64,000 nt of DNA, taken from G963663525 sp963663525. GTDB taxonomy: Bacteria > Myxococcota_A > SURF-8 > G963663525. Below, one piece after another: positions 8,474 to 17,124 of the stretch. The translations under genes were made by a program, and so were the position numbers. The notes under the pieces were generated by a model. That model worked only from the letters and a program-made list of their open reading frames with translations. It ran no database searches and had not been told where the DNA came from. Position 1 is the first letter of the stretch; the number at the start of each line of letters is the position of its first letter. The DNA is taken from the NCBI GenBank assembly GCA_963663525.2, contig CAXXHC010000003.1, positions 558,001 to 622,000 of the forward strand. Direction: 5' to 3'.

Positions 8474-9796
8474 CTAAACGATGCCGATGCCGTGGTAATC
8501 GAACCCCATTTCTTTCAGCTTTTCGGGCAACCACAGGTTTCTGCCGTCGAAGAGAGCTTTTCCGTTCATCAGCCGGGCGATGCGTTGGAAATCCGGCGAG
8601 CGGAATTGCCGCCATTCGGTGACCAGCACGAGCGCGTCGGCTCCTTTGCAGGCGTCGTACATGTCGTCGCAGTAGAGGAGGTTGGGTTCGTCGCCGAACA
8701 CCCTCCGTGATTCGTTCATCGCTACCGGGTCGTAGGCCTGCAAACGCACCCCGGCTTCAAGCATCTCGCGCGCAAAAACGACCGAAGCCGCCTCGCGCAT
8801 GTCATCGGTTTCCGGTTTGAACGAAAGCCCCAAAAGACCGATGGTCCGGCCTTTCAACTCGCCACCGAAGTATTTGCGGATTTTCGTTCCCAGCACCAAC
8901 TTTTGCCGGTCGTTGCGCCCGTGGACGGCGGCGAGCACCATCGGTTCCACACCCGCGTCACTCGCGGTGCGGATCAGGGCCTGCACGTCTTTGGGAAAAC
9001 AGGAGCCGCCGTAGCCGACTCCGGGGAAAATGAACGAGTAGCCGATACGCGAATCCGCGCCGATACCCTGGCGAACCCGGCGGACGTCGGCCCCGACTTT
9101 TTCGCATATGCAGGCGATTTCATTGATGAAACTAATTTTCGTGGCCAGCATACAGTTGGAGGCGTATTTGACCATTTCCGCCGACGGTGGGTCCATGAAG
9201 ATCAGTCGGTCCTGGCGAAGCTGGAAGGGGCGGTACATCTCGCGCATGAAGCGCTCGGCGCGTTCGGATTCGCAGCCGACGACGATGCGGTCGGGCTTGA
9301 GAAAGTCCCCGATGGCGGCGCCTTCCTTGAGGAATTCGGGGTTGGACACCACGTCGAAGGAAAGATCCAGACCGCGCCGGTCGAGTTCTCCCTGAATGGC
9401 CTCTCTCACCTTGGCTGCCGTGCCTACCGGCACGGTGGATTTGTCGATCACGACGGTGTATTGCGTGATGAGCGAGCCGATCTGGCGGGCGGCTTGCAAG
9501 ACGTAGGAAAGGTCCGCCGAACCGTCTTCACCCGGCGGGGTGCCCACGGCGATGAAGACCGCTTCCACTCCTTCGATGGCCTTGGACAATTGGGTGGTGA
9601 ACGACAGGCGGCCTTCGCGGACATTGCGTTCCACGATGGCTTCCAGCCCCGGTTCGTAGATCGGAATTTCGCCGGATTTGAGCTTGATGATCTTCTGCTC
9701 GTCTACATCCACGCAGACCACATCGTTGCCGACTTCGGCAAAGCAGGCTCCCGACACCAATCCCACGTAACCCGTTCCTATCATGACGATTTTCAT
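8474..9796 (-). CDS. ugd: UDP-glucose 6-dehydrogenase
   Basis: This enzyme oxidises UDP-glucose to UDP-glucuronate with two NAD+, supplying precursors for exopolysaccharide or LPS sugars in the cytoplasm. The N-terminal Rossmann motif GTGYVGLVSGACFAEVG, the central YASNCMLATKISFINEIA helix, the catalytic cysteine in GYGGSCFPKD, and the C-terminal LGLSFKPETDDMREA are all present. Length (441 residues) is normal. I chose ATG 9796 rather than the TTG at 9805, because GGGG at 9807-9810 is correctly spaced for 9796. The gene stands alone, with a repeat-rich gap downstream. Confidence 0.95.
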   Translation of the reverse strand: MKIVMIGTGYVGLVSGACFAEVGNDVVCVDVDEQKIIKLKSGEIPIYEPGLEAIVERNVREGRLSFTTQLSKAIEGVEAVFIAVGTPPGEDGSADLSYVLQAARQIGSLITQYTVVIDKSTVPVGTAAKVREAIQGELDRRGLDLSFDVVSNPEFLKEGAAIGDFLKPDRIVVGCESERAERFMREMYRPFQLRQDRLIFMDPPSAEMVKYASNCMLATKISFINEIACICEKVGADVRRVRQGIGADSRIGYSFIFPGVGYGGSCFPKDVQALIRTASDAGVEPMVLAAVHGRNDRQKLVLGTKIRKYFGGELKGRTIGLLGLSFKPETDDMREAASVVFAREMLEAGVRLQAYDPVAMNESRRVFGDEPNLLYCDDMYDACKGADALVLVTEWRQFRSPDFQRIARLMNGKALFDGRNLWLPEKLKEMGFDYHGIGIV

Positions 9797-10137
9797 GCTT
9801 GCCAACCCCGATCGGAATGTCAGTACGGTTCCAAAAACGCAGCCTCATGCATAGCTTCAAAGCGGGGATTTGTCAATCGGGGGAAAAGGCGATAAAACGG
9901 AAGAACCTATAACCGGAGAGGACCGAAACGTCTTTATTTAGGGAGCTACAACGTGCCGTTTAAAAACGCGCGGTGGCGGGGTCGGCTTCGATTCTCTTTC
10001 CCAAGTGCAGGGAAGGGTGTTTTTTGCTGACAGTCCGGTTCCGTTTTGCGTATAATGCCTTCGGAAATGAGACGAAGGTTGTTGACGCAGTGCGAAGAAG
10101 TGTAAGGCAACGACCGAACATGACGGGGAAATTCACG
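9797..10137. other. Divergent intergenic region
   Basis: This gap separates ugd (minus strand) from the PQQ-propeller lipoprotein (plus strand). A good sigma70-type promoter for the rightward gene lies at 10027-10056; no other feature stands out. Confidence 0.5.
10027..10056 (+). promoter_or_regulatory. Sigma70-type promoter for the PQQ-propeller lipoprotein
   Basis: CTGACA at 10027-10032 and a perfect TATAAT at 10051-10056 are separated by 18 bp. The coding start lies about 80 bp downstream. Confidence 0.6.
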
Positions 10138-11994
10138 ATGATACGCCGATTGTTTCTAGTGTGTGCCGCCTGCTTGCTGTTTTCCTGCGAGTCCAAAGGA
10201 ACCCGTGTCTATGAACCATCCCAGGGGGGTGGGGACCAGGATACCGACGTCGTGGCCGAAAGCGGCGATTCCTCCTGCCCGGACGGTGAAAGCTGCGATG
10301 ACGGCATTGAGTGCACGATCAACGATACCTGCACCAATGGTGCCTGTCTGGGCTTCATCCGTGCCGATTACTGCTACATCGACGGGGAGTGTTTCGAAGG
10401 CGCGACATTCAATCCCGACAATCGTTGCCAGTTCTGTTCTCCGGCGCAGGATCAGGAAAACTGGGTCAACATGCAAGATGGTCAGAGTTGCGCCGACGGG
10501 GCGACCTGCACCACCGACGACACCTGCTATGGCGGAGAATGCGTGGGGACGATCCAGGACGGCTATTGCTTGATCGACGGGCAATGCATCGAAGAAGGCG
10601 CGAATCGGGGCTTGAACATCTGCCTCGTATGCGATCCCGACTACGACCCGGAAGGGTGGCGTTCTTACACGGTGTTGCCGGAATGCGACGACAACGACCC
10701 CTGCACCACCGATAGTTGCGATATCGAAAGCGGCAACTGCAAAAATAAGGAAATTCCCAACGATTGCGGTAGCTTGGCCTGCGGTCCCTCGCCTTCCGGC
10801 TGCTTCGAGTGCGGGGATTGTTCGGGTTTCAACACGGTGTGCGAGCAAGGGGAATGCCAGACCCTGGTAGAAGGCTGTGCCGATTCGAGCGGTTTGCAAA
10901 GCGGTGCGGCCTGGCCGATGGAAGGATATTGCGTCACCCACCAGGGACGAAGCCCGTATGAAGGTTCTACCGATGGACAGGTTGCGGCAGTGGCTACCGC
11001 CAGCGGAGCGATCCGGGCTCCTGCGGCGATCAGCGCCAGCGGCAGGGTGTTTTTCGGATCGACCGATGGCAAACTATATGTCTACAACCCGGCAAGCAAC
11101 TCACTCGAATGCACGTTCACGGCGGGGGACGACATTCTGTCCACGCCGGTCATTCATCGCGATGGCCTGATCCTCTTCGGGTGCCAGAACGGCAACCTTT
11201 ACGGCATCAACGTCGGATGCAATCAGGTGCTCAAATTCCAGGCCGACGCGGCGGTGCATTCCTCCCCGATCGTCGGACCGGATGGCATCGTCTACTTCAC
11301 GACGGAAAACGGTTCGTTGTACGCTATCGATCCTTCCAAACCGTCAGGGGAACGGCTTGTATGGAAATGGGAGGATGCCGCTGCCCACGTTACGACCTTC
11401 AAGAATGTATCGCCTGCGATGGACGAAGACGGCAACCTGTTTGCCGGTTCCGAAAGCGGGTATTTCGTCGCTGTGAATGCTTCCGGCTCGAACTTGGCCA
11501 CCATCGGATTAGGTCGGCCCGTGGTCAGTTCGTCCGTGGTATTGCCGAGCGGGGAAATTCTGGTGGCGACCCAGGACAATAAAATCTACTCCTTGTTTTT
11601 GAATGAGGATTTCGAAAAAAACTGGTCCGCCAGTACGGGAGGCGCCGTGTTCACCCCCGCAGTCACCGCCGATGGAATCATGCTATTCCCCTGTGTGGAC
11701 CAGAAGCTCTATGCTTTGAATCCGGCGGTTGGCACCGTCTCTTTTCGCTGGTCGTTTCCTCTCGGAAGTCCGGTGAGTTGCCAGCCTATCGTGGACGCGA
11801 ATGGCATGGTGTATGCCGGTACCGAGAATTCCCGCCTGTATGTAATCGATCCCAGCGGCGCGGCGGCAGCGGTGCAAACCAGCGTGACGGTCAGTTCACA
11901 GGGTACAGGTGGAAAGATCTGGGGCCTGGCCATGGCCGAAGACGGCACGCTCTACCTCAGCTCCGAGGACGGAAAACTCTATATTTACAAGTAA
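10138..11994 (+). CDS. Cys-rich / PQQ-like beta-propeller lipoprotein
   Basis: The N-terminus MIRRLFLVCAACLLFSC is a lipoprotein signal with lipobox LFSC. Residues ~30-270 are Cys-rich, with repeated C-x-DG-x-x-C and C-x(3)-DTC-x(2)-G-x-C units (e.g. CDDGIECTINDTCTNGACLG, TCTTDDTCYGGECVG), a style common in deltaproteobacterial surface proteins. Residues ~330-618 are a PQQ-type propeller with repeated 'SSPIVGPDGIVYFTTENGSL'-like blades ending in Y-A-x-x-P. It resembles the BamB fold but is much longer and is probably a surface or outer-membrane protein. Start ATG 10138 was chosen for its GGGGAA ribosome site; ATG 10120 is an in-frame alternative. Function is unknown. Confidence 0.75.
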   Translation: MIRRLFLVCAACLLFSCESKGTRVYEPSQGGGDQDTDVVAESGDSSCPDGESCDDGIECTINDTCTNGACLGFIRADYCYIDGECFEGATFNPDNRCQFCSPAQDQENWVNMQDGQSCADGATCTTDDTCYGGECVGTIQDGYCLIDGQCIEEGANRGLNICLVCDPDYDPEGWRSYTVLPECDDNDPCTTDSCDIESGNCKNKEIPNDCGSLACGPSPSGCFECGDCSGFNTVCEQGECQTLVEGCADSSGLQSGAAWPMEGYCVTHQGRSPYEGSTDGQVAAVATASGAIRAPAAISASGRVFFGSTDGKLYVYNPASNSLECTFTAGDDILSTPVIHRDGLILFGCQNGNLYGINVGCNQVLKFQADAAVHSSPIVGPDGIVYFTTENGSLYAIDPSKPSGERLVWKWEDAAAHVTTFKNVSPAMDEDGNLFAGSESGYFVAVNASGSNLATIGLGRPVVSSSVVLPSGEILVATQDNKIYSLFLNEDFEKNWSASTGGAVFTPAVTADGIMLFPCVDQKLYALNPAVGTVSFRWSFPLGSPVSCQPIVDANGMVYAGTENSRLYVIDPSGAAAAVQTSVTVSSQGTGGKIWGLAMAEDGTLYLSSEDGKLYIYK

Positions 11995-12046
11995 GTTGCG
12001 TATTTTCTGGACTTGAAACCCCATAGCCCATCAATGGGTTGGGTTC

Positions 12047-13033
12047 TTAATCTGTCACGTCTTCCCGGGTGGAAGGAGTGGGGACGTCTGAGGCAGTGAC
12101 TTCTTTCGAATCGAAGAGTCCCGGTTTCCAGGTTTCATCCGTGGACGGAGGTGCGGCGGTGCTCGATGCTCCATCCGATGTCGTGGCGGTCTTTTGCTGG
12201 GTTACATCCAGGCGAGGCGCTGTGGCGCGTTTTTTGGCGGAGGCATCCCGGTAGGTTTCGTATAGATGTCCCCAGTCCTCTCGAAGCAAGGCTCGCAGTT
12301 CGTCGCCGGGGGGTGAAATTTTCTCGGCTTCTTCGGCTTTGACGGCGTTTTCCTTTGGAATATCCAAAGGTTCCGGTTGTTTGGTTTCCTCTTTTTCCGT
12401 AAAAGTGTCCGTTTTGGGAGCCATTTCCACGCTATCCAGCATGGGCGGCAGTGGTGGTGGTTCGTCGAAAGCCGTCGATTCGCTTTCCAATACGGTTTCT
12501 TCTTCTTCGTCCATCAAGTCCTTGTCTTGACTCTTCTTTTTGCGTTCGAGAATGATTTCTTCAATACGCCAACCGGCGAGGGCCGAAAGCTGGGTCAGTT
12601 TGGACAGCCGCGTGGGCGAGGGCCGTGAATCGGAATCGACATAGGCCAGCACCGGGACGCGCCCGGCGACACTGACCGGAATGGCGACGAAGGGTCGGGG
12701 CGGTTTGAGACCGCGCATTTCCAAGATGGCGCGCCATTCCGGCAGCCCGGTGGAGACGCCTCCGACCGGCACGCCAGAACGCAATGCGCGGGAGAAAGGG
12801 CTCGGAGCATCCAGGGGAACTACGAGGTTGTCCAGCCGCGAAACCTTGCCGGTAGAGGAAAACGTTTTCCAGCCGTAGGCGAGGGTTCCCTTGACGTTGA
12901 ACAGCAGCACGAATTCGAACCAGTCCGTCAACAGATCGCCGAACAAAAGCCCCACTTCACCAGGCGTGCGTCTTTTTTTCAGCCTGTTTTCGAAGTCTTT
13001 CAGGAATTCCGCGAATGTGGCGGCTTCGGTCAT
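12047..13033 (-). CDS. GAF-like domain protein with acidic/basic tail
   Basis: Residues ~1-165 look like a GAF-type fold (LLFGDLLTDWFEFVLLFNVK, RPFVAIPVSVAGRVPVLAYV, LSALAGWRIEEIILERKKK). Similar domains occur in myxobacterial response-regulator and secretion-associated proteins. The C-terminal half is low-complexity and charged (DEEEETVLESESTAFDEPPP), with one more ordered stretch, LRALLREDWGHLYETYRDAS. The start ATG overlaps the stop of the upstream RDD gene by 4 bp, so the two are translationally coupled and probably act together. No enzymatic motif is present; the role is unknown. Confidence 0.55.
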   Translation of the reverse strand: MTEAATFAEFLKDFENRLKKRRTPGEVGLLFGDLLTDWFEFVLLFNVKGTLAYGWKTFSSTGKVSRLDNLVVPLDAPSPFSRALRSGVPVGGVSTGLPEWRAILEMRGLKPPRPFVAIPVSVAGRVPVLAYVDSDSRPSPTRLSKLTQLSALAGWRIEEIILERKKKSQDKDLMDEEEETVLESESTAFDEPPPLPPMLDSVEMAPKTDTFTEKEETKQPEPLDIPKENAVKAEEAEKISPPGDELRALLREDWGHLYETYRDASAKKRATAPRLDVTQQKTATTSDGASSTAAPPSTDETWKPGLFDSKEVTASDVPTPSTREDVTD

Positions 13034-14262
13034 GCCAACTCCTCAATCGTCCGGTGTTTCGCCGTAGACAATTCACGGCGCATCACCATCGTGTCCGCCC
13101 ATCGGTCATGTGGACTTTGCCCTTGTTTGTCCTTATATAACCCTAACAGGGAAAACCCTCCCGCCGCAAGTCCGAAAATCAGGCCGAGCGTTCGTTTTGT
13201 ACTGCATATCAATCCCGCCGGTTCGGTGTTTCGACGCACCGTGCGAATGCCCAACACGGTCTGGCCGGGAGTTTCCCCGCAGGTTGCCGTGAAAAACACG
13301 AGGTACACGAACACGACGGTAAGGTACAATACCGCCATGGATGCCAGCATCCACGGGTCGGCGCTCGCTGCCGTGAACGACGAAACAGGGTCTTCGCCGA
13401 ACGCGCTGCCGAGGAGCGATCCGGCGAAGAAACGGAATCCTGCCCAACTCATTACCACGAACAGGGCGGTGGTCATCGTCAGATCGAACAGTCCGGCCCA
13501 GACACGGTCTCTTGCCGCCGCCGTAACGACGCGCACCCGTTCCGTTTCCATAGGCGTTTCGGTGTGATAGCGGCTTTGTGCCGCACCGAGAGGCAACTCC
13601 TGCTGGATGGGGTGCGAAGAGGGACGTCCGACGTGGTGCGAGGGTTTTCGGCTCCAGGGCGGATCGGCTGTTTCCATGGTAGGAAGGCGAAGCTCGGTGG
13701 AAGAAGGAATGTCGTCCTGCACGTCGTCGCAGGCGATCAACGCTTCGTCCTCGCCGAACAGATCCTCGATTTCGATTTCGTCGGATTCGTTGCGGAAATC
13801 TTGTGCTTTTTTCGGAGGTTCTTGAGCTTCGGGGCCGGTTTCGTCGAAAATATCCCGCAACAGGGTTTGCAATTTCTCGGAAGTATCTTCCTGGGGAGGC
13901 ACTTCCACCGTTCCGGGTGCGGCGACATGTCGTTTCGATACGTCGATTTCTTCTGTGAATTCGCGCTCTTGGGAACGGGAAGCGGGAGATGGAGCGTTTG
14001 AATTGGACCCGACTCGCAACGGTTCGACGTGTCGCCAGGGGTTGTCCCGGTCCTGACGACGAGGGTCTTCCAGTTTCTCGCGAGATCGTACCAGCACGAA
14101 ACCGTCGTCTGAGTTTTCCTGGGCTCGGACGAGGCCGCCGCCGGAAGCTTTTTGTCGTGCTTCCTGACTGAGCGGACAGCCGCAGACTTCGCAATGCGCG
14201 GCTTCGGAAGGGCTGGGCCAGTAACATTTCGGGCATTCGACGAAATCGTGTTTCTCTTCCAT
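13030..14262 (-). CDS. RDD-family membrane protein with N-terminal zinc ribbon
   Basis: The first 35 residues form a double Cys-pair zinc ribbon (CPKCYWPSPSEAAHCEVCGC). A ~200-residue disordered acidic linker follows. The last ~150 residues are an RDD domain with membrane helices (FDLTMTTALFVVMSWAGF, LASMAVLYLTVVFVYLVFF) and the family motifs RDRVWAGLFDL, GETPGQTVLGIRTV and SPHDRWADTMV. RDD proteins are poorly characterised; some are proposed ion or small-molecule transporters. It is coupled to the downstream GAF-like gene by a 4-bp overlap. Confidence 0.8.
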   Translation of the reverse strand: MEEKHDFVECPKCYWPSPSEAAHCEVCGCPLSQEARQKASGGGLVRAQENSDDGFVLVRSREKLEDPRRQDRDNPWRHVEPLRVGSNSNAPSPASRSQEREFTEEIDVSKRHVAAPGTVEVPPQEDTSEKLQTLLRDIFDETGPEAQEPPKKAQDFRNESDEIEIEDLFGEDEALIACDDVQDDIPSSTELRLPTMETADPPWSRKPSHHVGRPSSHPIQQELPLGAAQSRYHTETPMETERVRVVTAAARDRVWAGLFDLTMTTALFVVMSWAGFRFFAGSLLGSAFGEDPVSSFTAASADPWMLASMAVLYLTVVFVYLVFFTATCGETPGQTVLGIRTVRRNTEPAGLICSTKRTLGLIFGLAAGGFSLLGLYKDKQGQSPHDRWADTMVMRRELSTAKHRTIEELA

Positions 14263-14338
14263 GACGGTCCCTTTTTCTATCCATGGATCAACCCGCCGAA
14301 CCCACGTGCGAGATTCAGCTGGTTGGACGTGTCTTGCG

Positions 14339-15070
14339 TCAGGCCATGTCTCCCCATAGTCCTTGGATCAGCGTGGCAGCGGCGACCGGCGCCGTTTCGG
14401 CCCGCAACACCCTCGGCCCCAGGGAGGCGAGGCGGGTATTGTTTCGTTGCATGTGCAGCATTTCGGCTTCGGTAAATCCCCCTTCAGGGCCGCTGAAGGC
14501 CCGGACGAGGTGAACGTCCGGGTGTTCCCGATGCAGGGCGGCCAGCGGTTTGGCCTCAGGGCCGAAATGCAGCATCAGATTCAAGCCCTCCCGTTCGTCG
14601 TTCAACGCCTCAACCAGCGAGGCCGGAGGGGTGATTTCGGGCAGGCGGATACGTCCGCACTGGCGACAGGCTTCGGCGGCCAGGGTGTGCCAGCGCTCCA
14701 AGCGGGTGGCTTTTTGGGCATCGATCCGCGCCACGGTGCGCTCGGTCGCCACCGGGCGGATCGCCGACACGCCCAACTCCGTGCATTTCTGTATCGCCCA
14801 GTCCATCCGTTCTCCTTTGACAAGCGCCGGCAATACTTCGACCGTGACCCTAGGAGCGTCTTCCTGCCGGACTCGTTCGAGGATCGTGGCTTCGGCTTCA
14901 TGGCGAGAGATGTCGTCCAGGGTCGCCCGCCATTCGTCCGAAATCCCATCGAACACGAGGAAATCCTGTCCCTTTTTCAATCGCAACACCCGAACGAGAT
15001 AGTGTGCGGCATGGCGTGGCAAACGAACCTTGCCCGGTGCCTTGACCTCTGGTAAATATAACCGTTCCAT
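14339..15070 (-). CDS. rsmE: 16S rRNA (uracil-1498-N3)-methyltransferase
   Basis: This is a 243-residue SPOUT-class methyltransferase that methylates U1498 of 16S rRNA using S-adenosylmethionine. It shows the N-terminal PUA-like part (HAAHYLVRVLRLKKGQDFLV), KGERMDWAIQKCTELGV, ERWHTLAAEACRQCGR and the trefoil-knot motifs FSGPEGGFTEAE and LGPRVLRAETA. Length and motif order are normal. It lies 76 bp upstream of the RDD gene on the same strand and may share its transcript. Confidence 0.95.
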   Translation of the reverse strand: MERLYLPEVKAPGKVRLPRHAAHYLVRVLRLKKGQDFLVFDGISDEWRATLDDISRHEAEATILERVRQEDAPRVTVEVLPALVKGERMDWAIQKCTELGVSAIRPVATERTVARIDAQKATRLERWHTLAAEACRQCGRIRLPEITPPASLVEALNDEREGLNLMLHFGPEAKPLAALHREHPDVHLVRAFSGPEGGFTEAEMLHMQRNNTRLASLGPRVLRAETAPVAAATLIQGLWGDMA

Positions 15071-15172
15071 GTTCCTCGCCGAGCGATGGCCTGCTTCATG
15101 ATATATTCATTATATCACCTTGAGCGAAAGATGCCAACAAAGATTCGCGTTTCGGGAGGATGGGAGGATGGG

Positions 15173-15365
15173 GGGTGCATCACAAAATATAGCAAATAGG
15201 CTCAATGATATTGAAGCTTCCATTCGCTTGGTTGTAGCGGCGAGGCGTATGCCCGCCGAAACGGGAGATTGGAAAGCATAAAAGCAAGGCAAAACGGCGG
15301 GCTTACGCCTCGCCGCTACGAAAAAAGAGGATTTTACAAAAGTCGCTATGTTTTGTGATGCACCC
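15173..15365. mobile_element. 193-bp MITE-like element (R6) with 9-bp target duplication
   Basis: The inverted ends are GGGTGCATCACAAAATATAG at 15173 onward and, on the other strand, GGGTGCATCACAAAACATAG ending at 15365; about 20 of 23 terminal bases match. GAGGATGGG is repeated on both sides (15164-15172 and 15366-15374) and fits a 9-bp target-site duplication, although the left flank is itself low-complexity. There is no coding capacity. It sits in the trmJ upstream region and contains a nested hairpin repeat (15234-15319). Confidence 0.75.
15234..15319. repeat. Nested hairpin repeat R7
   Basis: The 25-bp arms starting GTAGCGGCGAGGCGTA and ending TACGCCTCGCCGCTAC are inverted with a single mismatch around a 36-bp loop. 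The same left arm occurs at 49946-49970, so this is a separate dispersed repeat lying inside the MITE at 15173-15365. Confidence 0.7.
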
Positions 15366-15452
15366 GAGGATGGGACTGACGAATGCTTCGTGCGCTTCGC
15401 TAGGTATGGTGTGGCGTATGGGGCCTGTTTTTGCACAAAGAGGTGGAATTTC

Positions 15453-16259
15453 ATGGATCAGGACAGGATTGCAGACGATTCCCAAAAACGACCGGAACTG
15501 AACAACATCGCCATCGTACTGGTGGAGCCGCTGTTTCCGGGAAACATCGGTTCCGTGGCGCGTGCGATGAAGAATTTTTCGCTTTCGGACCTGCGCCTCG
15601 TGCATCCTCCGCAGGATCGTGGTCGAGATGCCTACAACATGGCGCACGGCGCGCGTGAACTGCTGGAAAACGCCCGGCGAACCTTCACGCTGGAGGAAGC
15701 CATCGACGACACCCGCTACCTCGTCGCCACGACGGCCCGGTTGGGTGGTTGGCGGCGAAAAACACTGTCTCCCAGGGATGCCGCCCCGAAAATTCTCGAA
15801 ATCGCGGCCACGAACAAGGTCGGCATCCTTTTCGGAGCCGAGGATCGTGGTCTGACCAACGAACAACTCAGCGCCGCCCAGATGCTTGTGACCATCCCCA
15901 CCGGCGAGATGGCCTCGCTCAACCTTGCCCAAGCCGTGCTGCTGATGGGGTACGAATTGTTCGTCGAGCCCTTCGATTCCGGCGAAAATGCGGGGCGGGA
16001 ACTGGCCAAAGTTCAGCGATTCAATAAGCTTATCGAGCACTTACGTGACTCCTTCACGTTGATCGACTTCATGCGCTCGTACAATACGGATTATTGGATG
16101 CAGGCCATTCGCAGGATTTTCGGGCGTGCCCGTCTCGACGAACACGAGATCGACATGCTCTTCGGGCTGGCGCGCCAGATCCGCTGGGCCGCCCGCCATC
16201 TTCCGGACGCCGAGGAGCGTTTCGGGCGTATCGGTCAGCCTCCTTCGGAAACGGAGTGA
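15453..16259 (+). CDS. trmJ: tRNA (cytidine/uridine-2'-O-)-methyltransferase TrmJ family
   Basis: This SPOUT-class RNA 2'-O-methyltransferase would modify position 32 of tRNAs with S-adenosylmethionine. Characteristic segments are VLVEPLFPGNIGSVARAMKN, DLRLVHPP, AYNMAHGARELLENA, GILFGAEDRGLTNEQL and IPTGEMASLNLAQAVLLMGY. The C-terminal extension (residues ~175-269) is helical, as in TrmJ. I chose ATG 15453 because GAGGTG (15440-15445) sits 7 bp upstream; the frame extends further left but runs into the MITE at 15173-15365. That insertion places new sequence about 90 bp upstream of the start. Confidence 0.9.
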   Translation: MDQDRIADDSQKRPELNNIAIVLVEPLFPGNIGSVARAMKNFSLSDLRLVHPPQDRGRDAYNMAHGARELLENARRTFTLEEAIDDTRYLVATTARLGGWRRKTLSPRDAAPKILEIAATNKVGILFGAEDRGLTNEQLSAAQMLVTIPTGEMASLNLAQAVLLMGYELFVEPFDSGENAGRELAKVQRFNKLIEHLRDSFTLIDFMRSYNTDYWMQAIRRIFGRARLDEHEIDMLFGLARQIRWAARHLPDAEERFGRIGQPPSETE

Positions 16260-16330
16260 TTTTCGTCGGTTTGTGGGGAAAACCAATCAAACGCCGCAAC
16301 GTGCGGATCGAATCGAGAACTCGTATCGAG

Positions 16331-17044
16331 TTATTTTTTCTTCTGTGAAACCGTGAAAAGCTCGCCGGGATTCTCCAGCCGTTTCACCGAAATCGTCTCC
16401 CAGCGTTCTATTGGCACTCCATCCTTGACGAACTCGACGGTTTGCGGGAAGCGGTCGTCGGTAAGAGGGCTGGACCAATTGAGAAGATTCAGCTGGAGCG
16501 ATGCCCCGTCTTTGTCCTCGATTTGCAGCTTTACCGGTGCGGCAAGCCATTTGTCGAGCAATAATTGGGGTTTGTCGGGCTGATCGGCGGTGGCTCCCGC
16601 CACAAGGCAAACCTGCTTGCCGATGCGGTCCAGGCGCGTGGGTGTCGTGGAAACGTTGTGACTTTTCAGGAACTTGGCGAATCTTTCGTAGCTGGATAAC
16701 GAAGCGTACAGGTCGAGAAAGGTCCGCACGTGCGGTGCGAGTTCTTGGTAGGCGTCGTTGGTTTTACTTGCACGGATGGCCGGGGGCTTTTCGCTACCAA
16801 GCGTTTCCAAACGGACTTTCCCGGGAAAAACCACCGAAAGTTTGGCGTGTTGCCGCACGTCGGTGGAGACGGAGCGGGCGTCGATCCGTTCGAACGACAC
16901 CTCGACTCCTTCCCAACGGTTCATATATTTGAAAAACGGGTGGGTCAATTCCTCCAGGCTTTCGACGTAACCCGACAGCACCAGGGAAAAAATCAGACCC
17001 GTGGCGAAAAGCGCAACAATTCGAATCAGACGCATGGCGTTCAT
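16331..17044 (-). CDS. LolA-like periplasmic lipoprotein-carrier family protein
   Basis: The 237-residue protein has a signal peptide (LIRIVALFATGLIFSLVLSG) and a mature part that fits the LolA/LolB-like open beta-barrel: VEVSFERIDARSVSTDVRQH, LSVVFPGKVRLETLGSE, QVCLVAGATADQPDKPQLLL and VKLQIEDKDGASLQLNLLNW. Family members ferry lipoproteins across the periplasm. This one is somewhat longer and divergent, so it may be a paralogue with another role. It lies between trmJ and the H1-like protein gene; nothing in the context is specific. Confidence 0.55.
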   Translation of the reverse strand: MNAMRLIRIVALFATGLIFSLVLSGYVESLEELTHPFFKYMNRWEGVEVSFERIDARSVSTDVRQHAKLSVVFPGKVRLETLGSEKPPAIRASKTNDAYQELAPHVRTFLDLYASLSSYERFAKFLKSHNVSTTPTRLDRIGKQVCLVAGATADQPDKPQLLLDKWLAAPVKLQIEDKDGASLQLNLLNWSSPLTDDRFPQTVEFVKDGVPIERWETISVKRLENPGELFTVSQKKK

Positions 17045-17124
17045 AATCGCGATCCCGATGAGGTTTTCATGGGCTTATTCCATCGCATTCCGGGTGGAAG
17101 GTCCAGTGAAAACCACGCGAACCG

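Noticed and set aside
12015..12046. Terminator between the convergent propeller lipoprotein and GAF-like genes
   Set aside because: A CCCATAGCCCATCAATGGG hairpin exists but has a short stem and no T-run, so it was not listed.
15348..15452. Longer N-terminus for TrmJ
   Set aside because: The extra residues start inside the MITE at 15173-15365; a good ribosome site supports the ATG at 15453.
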